Made by a program: the position numbers and the translations under genes. A stretch of DNA of 14,555 bases from Treponema sp. (lineage in GTDB: Bacteria; Spirochaetota; Spirochaetia; Treponematales; Breznakiellaceae). The stretch covers positions 1 through 14,555 of the forward strand of contig JAIROB010000057.1 of NCBI GenBank assembly GCA_031257695.1, given 5' to 3'. The stretch's first letter is position 1, and every line of letters starts with the position of its first letter. This document shows, piece by piece, positions 14,083 to 14,555 of the stretch. The notes under the pieces are model-generated. The model ran no database searches, had not been told where the DNA came from, and worked only from the letters and a program-made list of their open reading frames with translations.

Positions 14083-14331
14083 ATGAAAATCAAATCGAGA
14101 ATTCACTTTGCAGTATCGGTTAGTGTTTTTCTGGGAATAGTTGGCACACCAATATTTTATCTTATAATTAAGTATTTTGAAAATACTACTTTGCCGCTTT
14201 GGTTGGTTATTTTAGGATTTTTTCTTCAAATTGTTTTGGGCTTTATTCTTTTTTATATGTTATTTCCGCTCCTATATAAGATTTATATCTGGGAAAATAG
14301 GAACAATGCGAAAAGAAAAGATTTCAGTTGA
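14083..14331 (+). CDS. Small two-helix membrane protein, function unknown
   Basis: From ATG 14083 the product is 82 residues: a basic start (MKIKSR), a helix at about 9-29 (FAVSVSVFLGIVGTPIFYLI), a short polar turn (KYFENTTLP), a long hydrophobic stretch at about 38-66, and a charged tail (WENRNNAKRKDFS). No family is recognised. AGGAAG at 14070-14075 lies seven bases before 14083 but only one base before the other ATG at 14077, so 14083 is preferred. Codon use is AT-rich, quite unlike the GC-rich Bat operon and mgtE, which hints at acquired DNA. Small membrane proteins of this kind sometimes serve as immunity partners of secreted membrane-active peptides, but nothing here proves it. Confidence 0.6.
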   Translation: MKIKSRIHFAVSVSVFLGIVGTPIFYLIIKYFENTTLPLWLVILGFFLQIVLGFILFYMLFPLLYKIYIWENRNNAKRKDFS

Positions 14332-14438
14332 TTTGCTAAAGCAGGCGAATGTATGTTATGCTACTTGGAGTAATGTATTAAAACAGCAAAATTGTTTATT
14401 CAAATACATCTTGAAGTGAAAAAATGGAGGTAAACAAT

Positions 14439-14555
14439 ATGATAAAACCTACATTTGTTTTTATGTGCATATTTGGCATCATGTTATTCCTCTCCTGCCA
14501 AAACGTTTCCGCATGGTATCCATCCGCATCGGTCAAAGTAAACGGCAGCGAAGAG
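14439..14555 (+). CDS. Putative lipoprotein, 3' end outside window
   Basis: ATG at 14439 with GGAGG eight bases before. The first 39 residues show a lipoprotein signal: MIKP, a hydrophobic stretch (FVFMCIFGIMLFLS) and C20 followed by QNVSAWYPSASV. The residue pattern before the cysteine (F-L-S-C) is a relaxed lipobox of the kind accepted in spirochaetes. The remaining sequence is too short to assign a family. It lies 107 bases after the two-helix membrane protein, in the same direction and with similarly AT-rich DNA. Confidence 0.6.
   Translation, partial: MIKPTFVFMCIFGIMLFLSCQNVSAWYPSASVKVNGSEE

Overview
The window looks like a chromosomal segment of a spirochaete, most likely a Treponema-type organism. 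The main evidence is the gene order moxR - DUF58 - membrane protein - vWA protein - vWA protein - TPR lipoprotein - BatD-like protein, which matches the Bat (aerotolerance-type) locus of Borrelia and Treponema. Accessory palindromic repeats, lipoprotein-type signals and pseudogene remnants between GC-rich operons suggest a larger-genome (for example termite-gut type) treponeme rather than a reduced pathogen. That last step is inference; no rRNA or other marker gene is present.

Layout. 1-1007 (minus): 5' two-thirds of a phenylacetate-CoA ligase gene. 1008-3748: a decayed, repeat-rich stretch holding a foldback structure (1091-1265), a degenerate RAYT/IS200-like gene (1407-1886, minus), remnants of an iron-siderophore binding protein (2489-2932) and of a small outer-membrane protein (2986-3354), and several copies of a palindromic repeat family. 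3749-11063 (plus): seven-gene Bat operon with stop/start overlaps or very short gaps, except for one hairpin-rich 248-bp gap between the second and third genes. 11153-13085 (minus): infA (GTG start) with its own promoter, and mgtE with a promoter, a 26-codon leader ORF and a hairpin over the mgtE ribosome binding site. 13099-13408: a second set of palindromic repeats. 13505-14555 (plus): a secreted glycine-zipper protein, a two-helix membrane protein and the start of a lipoprotein; the last two are AT-rich.

How the genes work together. The MoxR ATPase is expected to act on the vWA proteins and the DUF58 protein at the inner membrane, with the TPR lipoprotein and the BatD-like SH3 protein on the periplasmic side: a chaperone-like envelope complex whose substrate is unknown. 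MgtE imports Mg2+ and is itself gated by Mg2+; its leader region suggests a further layer of control. The most notable undescribed items are (i) a family of ~185-190-bp nested foldback elements with a conserved loop but different, compensating arms, found next to a RAYT-like gene that lacks its catalytic HUH motif, and (ii) the putative leader-peptide/hairpin switch before mgtE.
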